The notes beneath the pieces were generated by a model that was given only the letters and a program-made list of their open reading frames with translations, was not told where the DNA came from and did no database searches. Both the position numbers and the translations under genes were made by a program. From the NCBI GenBank assembly GCA_021640185.1, contig JAJXDX010000056.1, forward strand, positions 1 through 8,865: a stretch of DNA of 8,865 nucleotides, written 5' to 3'. Positions 6,509 through 8,865 of this stretch are shown here, piece after piece. Source of the stretch: Oscillospiraceae bacterium. Its GTDB lineage: Bacteria; Bacillota; Clostridia; Oscillospirales; Acutalibacteraceae. Within the stretch, counting starts at the first letter, position 1, and each line of letters opens with the position of its first letter.

Positions 6509-6547
6509 CCGCAACTGTTCGCCACCGGCGAACAGTTGCGGCTTTTT
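6509..6547 (+). terminator. Intrinsic terminator after the degV-type gene
   Basis: Perfect 15-bp stem: CCGCAACTGTTCGCC (6509-6523), loop ACC, and GGCGAACAGTTGCGG (6527-6541), then C and five T (6543-6547). It starts 9 nt after the stop codon. No T-run follows in the opposite orientation, so it is one-directional and separates the DegV gene from serC. Confidence 0.95.
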
Positions 6548-6579
6548 CATCCAAACCGGCTTTTTTTCTCGCTTTGCCG

Positions 6580-6608
6580 TTGACAAAGGAATGCCCATGC
6601 GCTACAAT
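6580..6608 (+). promoter_or_regulatory. Promoter of the serC-serA operon
   Basis: TTGACA (6580-6585), a 17-bp spacer and TACAAT (6603-6608), a near-perfect sigma-A promoter. The start of transcription would be near 6615, giving a leader of about 80 nt. The leader has a 7-bp stem-loop (TGTCCGC 6638-6644 with GCGGACA 6652-6658) but no T-run, so no terminator or recognised riboswitch. Confidence 0.88.
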
Positions 6609-6696
6609 GATAGATAACGCACCGCAGCCGGGCAGCCTGTCCGCGATATTGGCGGACACCCGTGCGTGCGTGCAAAGCTGTTTTGGAGGGATCCCC

Positions 6697-7782
6697 ATGT
6701 CAAGAGTATACAATTTTTCCGCCGGACCGTCCATGCTGCCGGAAAGCGTTCTGCGCCGCGCGGCGGACGAGATGCTGGATTATCACGGCTGCGGCCAGTC
6801 GGTGATGGAGATGTCCCACCGCTCAAAAACGTATCAGGGCATCATCGACGGGACGGAAGCGCTCCTGCGCGAGCTGATGGGCATCCCGGATAACTATCAG
6901 GTGCTGTTTCTGCAGGGCGGCGCATCCTCGCAGTTCGCGATGATCCCGATGAACCTGATGACCGGCAGCGGCAAGGCGGATTACGTCGTCACCGGCCAGT
7001 GGGCAAAAAAGGCGTATAAGGAAGCGGCGCGCTACGGCGCGGCGCACGTCGTGGCCAGCTCCGAGGATAAGACGTTCTCTTACATCCCCAAGCTCGATCC
7101 CGCCGCCTTCACGCCGGACGCGGATTATTTCTACATCTGCATGAACAACACGATCTACGGCACCGTCTATCACGATCTGCCGGATACCGGCAGTGTGCCG
7201 CTCGTCGCGGATGCGTCGTCCTGCATCCTGTCGCGCCCGATCGACGTGTCGAAGTTCGGCATCCTCTACGCCGGCGCGCAGAAGAACATGGCGCCCGCAG
7301 GCGTCACGGTCGTCATCATCCGCAAAGATCTCATCGGCCACGCGATGGACATCACCCCCACGATGTTCAACTACCAGATCCACGCCGATAACGGCTCGAT
7401 GTTCAACACCCCGCCGTGCTATACGATCTATGTCATGGGTCTGGTGCTCGAGTGGCTCAAAAACGACATCGGCGGTCTGGAGAATATGCAGGCCATCAAT
7501 GAGGAAAAGGCCGCCATGCTCTATGGCTTCCTCGACAGCTCGAAGCTTTTCCGCGGTACCGTCGTGCCGGAGGACCGCTCGCTGATGAACGTGCCGTTCG
7601 TCACCGGCGATCCGGAAAAGGACGCCGCCTTCGTCAAGGCGGCGACCGAGGCGGGCTTCGTCAACCTCAAGGGCCACCGTTCCGTCGGCGGGATGCGTGC
7701 GTCGATCTACAATGCGATGCCGGTCGAGGGCGTCAAAAAGCTCGTCGAGTTCATGAAAGAATTCGAGCGGCAAAACGGGTAA
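6697..7782 (+). CDS. serC: Phosphoserine aminotransferase SerC
   Basis: A PLP enzyme that converts 3-phosphohydroxypyruvate and glutamate to O-phospho-L-serine and 2-oxoglutarate, the second step of serine synthesis. The length of 361 aa is standard. The sequence begins with the family motif VYNFSAGPSMLP (4-15), has EMSHRSK (38-44), the cofactor phosphate-binding FLQGGASSQF (71-80), Trp102 in TGQWAKKA, DASS (172-175), and the Schiff-base lysine Lys196 in YAGAQKNMAPAG. The C-terminal GHRSVGGMRASIYNAM (326-341) matches the substrate-binding end of SerC. The ATG at 6697 has GGAGG with about 7 nt spacing. It is followed by serA after only 7 nt, so the two pathway enzymes are made from one transcript driven by the promoter at 6580. 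All expected catalytic residues are present. Confidence 0.98.
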   Translation: MSRVYNFSAGPSMLPESVLRRAADEMLDYHGCGQSVMEMSHRSKTYQGIIDGTEALLRELMGIPDNYQVLFLQGGASSQFAMIPMNLMTGSGKADYVVTGQWAKKAYKEAARYGAAHVVASSEDKTFSYIPKLDPAAFTPDADYFYICMNNTIYGTVYHDLPDTGSVPLVADASSCILSRPIDVSKFGILYAGAQKNMAPAGVTVVIIRKDLIGHAMDITPTMFNYQIHADNGSMFNTPPCYTIYVMGLVLEWLKNDIGGLENMQAINEEKAAMLYGFLDSSKLFRGTVVPEDRSLMNVPFVTGDPEKDAAFVKAATEAGFVNLKGHRSVGGMRASIYNAMPVEGVKKLVEFMKEFERQNG

Positions 7783-7786
7783 GGAG
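7781..7786 (+). promoter_or_regulatory. Ribosome binding site of serA, overlapping the serC stop
   Basis: AAGGAG shares its first two bases with the serC TAA stop (7780-7782). Its distance is 3 nt to the ATG at 7790 and 9 nt to the ATG at 7796, which favours the second start. The overlap suggests that ribosomes ending serC could reinitiate on serA. Confidence 0.75.
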
Positions 7787-7795
7787 CGTATGAAG

Positions 7796-8865
7796 ATGGA
7801 GATCTGCACACTCAACAAGATCGCGGCCTGCGGCACGGCGCGCCTCGGCGCGGGCTACACGGTCACGGATAAGCTCGATAATGCCGACGGCGTGCTCGTG
7901 CGCTCGGCGGCCATGCACGATATGCCTTTGCCGGAGCGTCTGGCCGCGATCGCGCGCGCGGGCGCGGGCGTCAACAACATCCCGGTCGACCTCTGCAGCG
8001 AAAAGGGCATCGTCGTGTTCAACACCCCCGGTGCCAACGCCAACGCCGTCAAGGAGCTGGTGCTGGCCGGTCTGCTGCTGTCCTCCCGCCGCATCGTCGC
8101 GGGCGCGGATTGGGCGCAGGGGCTGAAGGGCGAGGGCGATGCCGTCGCCAAGCTCGTCGAAAAAGGCAAGTCGGCCTTCGCCGGGCCGGAGATCCTCGGC
8201 AAAAAGCTCGGCGTCATCGGCCTCGGCGCGATCGGCGTGCTGGTCGCCAATGCGGCCGTCGCCCTCGGCATGGAGGTCTACGGGTACGACCCGTACCTGT
8301 CGGTCGATGCCGCGTGGCACCTGTCGCGCGCCATCCGCCACGCCAAAACGCTCGACGAGATCTATGCCGACTGTGACTACATCACCGTCCACGTTCCGCT
8401 CACGCCGGACACCAAGGGCATGATCGGCACGGACGCGATCGCTGCGATGAAAAACGGCGTGCGCATCCTCAATTTCGCCCGCGGCGGTCTGGTCGATAAC
8501 GGCGCGCTGCTCGCGGCGCTGTCCTCCGGCAAGGTCGCGTCCTATGTCACCGATTTCCCGTCGGACGACCTGCTCGGGGTCGAGAACGCGGTCTGCCTGC
8601 CGCACCTCGGTGCCTCCACGCCGGAAAGCGAGGACAACTGCGCCGTCATGGCTGCGGACGAGCTGAAGGATTATCTCGAAAACGGCAACATCACCCATTC
8701 CGTCAACTATCCGGACATGAGCGTCCCGCGCAGCGGCGACGCACGCATCTGTGTCCTGCACAAAAACGTGCCGAATATGCTCGCCCAGATCAGCGCGGTC
8801 GTTTCCGCCGCCGGGATGAACATCGCCTCCATGACCAACAAGTCCCGCAAGGATCTGGCTTACAC
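7796..8865 (+). CDS. serA: D-3-phosphoglycerate dehydrogenase SerA, cut by the right edge
   Basis: Oxidises 3-phosphoglycerate to 3-phosphohydroxypyruvate with NAD+, the first committed step of serine synthesis, feeding SerC. Residues here count from the ATG at 7790. The catalytic domain flanks a Rossmann domain with GLGAIG (144-149) and an Asp at 167 (YGYDPYL) consistent with NAD preference. NFARGG (228-233) supplies catalytic Arg231 and PHLGAST (271-277) His272. Where E. coli SerA has the catalytic Glu (FPTEP), this protein has FPSD, with Asp259. A C-terminal ACT domain begins near residue 318 (RICVLHKNVPNML) and is truncated, so serine feedback control is possible. Of two in-frame ATGs, 7796 is preferred: AAGGAG at 7781-7786 lies 9 nt upstream, against only 3 nt from 7790. 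This is the short ACT-type form found in Clostridia and Bacteroidetes rather than the longer Bacillus type. Confidence 0.95.
   Translation, partial: MEICTLNKIAACGTARLGAGYTVTDKLDNADGVLVRSAAMHDMPLPERLAAIARAGAGVNNIPVDLCSEKGIVVFNTPGANANAVKELVLAGLLLSSRRIVAGADWAQGLKGEGDAVAKLVEKGKSAFAGPEILGKKLGVIGLGAIGVLVANAAVALGMEVYGYDPYLSVDAAWHLSRAIRHAKTLDEIYADCDYITVHVPLTPDTKGMIGTDAIAAMKNGVRILNFARGGLVDNGALLAALSSGKVASYVTDFPSDDLLGVENAVCLPHLGASTPESEDNCAVMAADELKDYLENGNITHSVNYPDMSVPRSGDARICVLHKNVPNMLAQISAVVSAAGMNIASMTNKSRKDLAY

Noticed and set aside
5471..6598. Upstream extension of the DUF1643 frame (open from 6598)
   Set aside because: It runs antisense to the well-supported DegV gene; the promoter, ribosome site and family start all point to the ATG at 5470.
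6823..8761. Minus-strand 337-aa and 336-aa open frames opposite serC and serA
   Set aside because: Both are antisense to genes with intact catalytic motifs and have the Arg/Asp/His-biased composition of shadow frames.

Overview
This 8.9-kb stretch looks like ordinary chromosome from a high-GC member of the Clostridia, probably an Oscillospirales-type gut anaerobe. The grounds are Firmicutes-style Shine-Dalgarno sites (AAGGAG/GGAGG), consensus sigma-A promoters, and families typical of that group: a DUF1385/YqhQ protein, a DegV protein, a short RluA-type pseudouridine synthase, and an ACT-containing short SerA. Strong GC preference at third codon positions opens long shadow frames on the opposite strand. 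The taxon is an inference from gene content, not from a marker gene.

Left part (1-4063, minus strand) is one probable four-gene operon. It reads right to left: a secreted lipoprotein with two DxDGDGxxE calcium-loop-like motifs, an OmpR-family response regulator, its membrane histidine kinase (13-nt overlap with the regulator gene), and a DUF1385/YqhQ membrane protein cut by the left edge. The DUF1385 protein carries a 72-bp tandem repeat encoding an Ala/Glu-rich linker. The operon has a perfect-consensus promoter (TTGACA, 18 bp, TATAAT). Its -35 box is the loop of the terminator hairpin of the preceding gene, so terminator and promoter share the same ~45 bp.

Middle (4149-5470, minus strand) is a two-gene operon: a DUF1643 protein followed by an RluA-family pseudouridine synthase, joined by an ATGA stop/start overlap. 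A 168-bp divergent intergenic region (5471-5638) separates it from the plus-strand degV-type gene. The two facing promoters there share a 15-bp sequence arranged as a perfect inverted repeat.

Right part (5639-8865, plus strand) holds the DegV fatty-acid-binding protein gene with a strong intrinsic terminator. A new promoter then drives serC and serA, the phosphoserine aminotransferase and 3-phosphoglycerate dehydrogenase of serine biosynthesis; serA runs off the right edge. SerC acts on the 3-phosphohydroxypyruvate that SerA makes from 3-phosphoglycerate.

No tRNA, rRNA, CRISPR array, IS element or phage gene was seen, and no gene-free stretch exceeds 200 bp. I found no convincing new multi-gene system. 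The most notable points are the two compact regulatory regions, the lipoprotein/two-component unit and the repeat in the DUF1385 gene.
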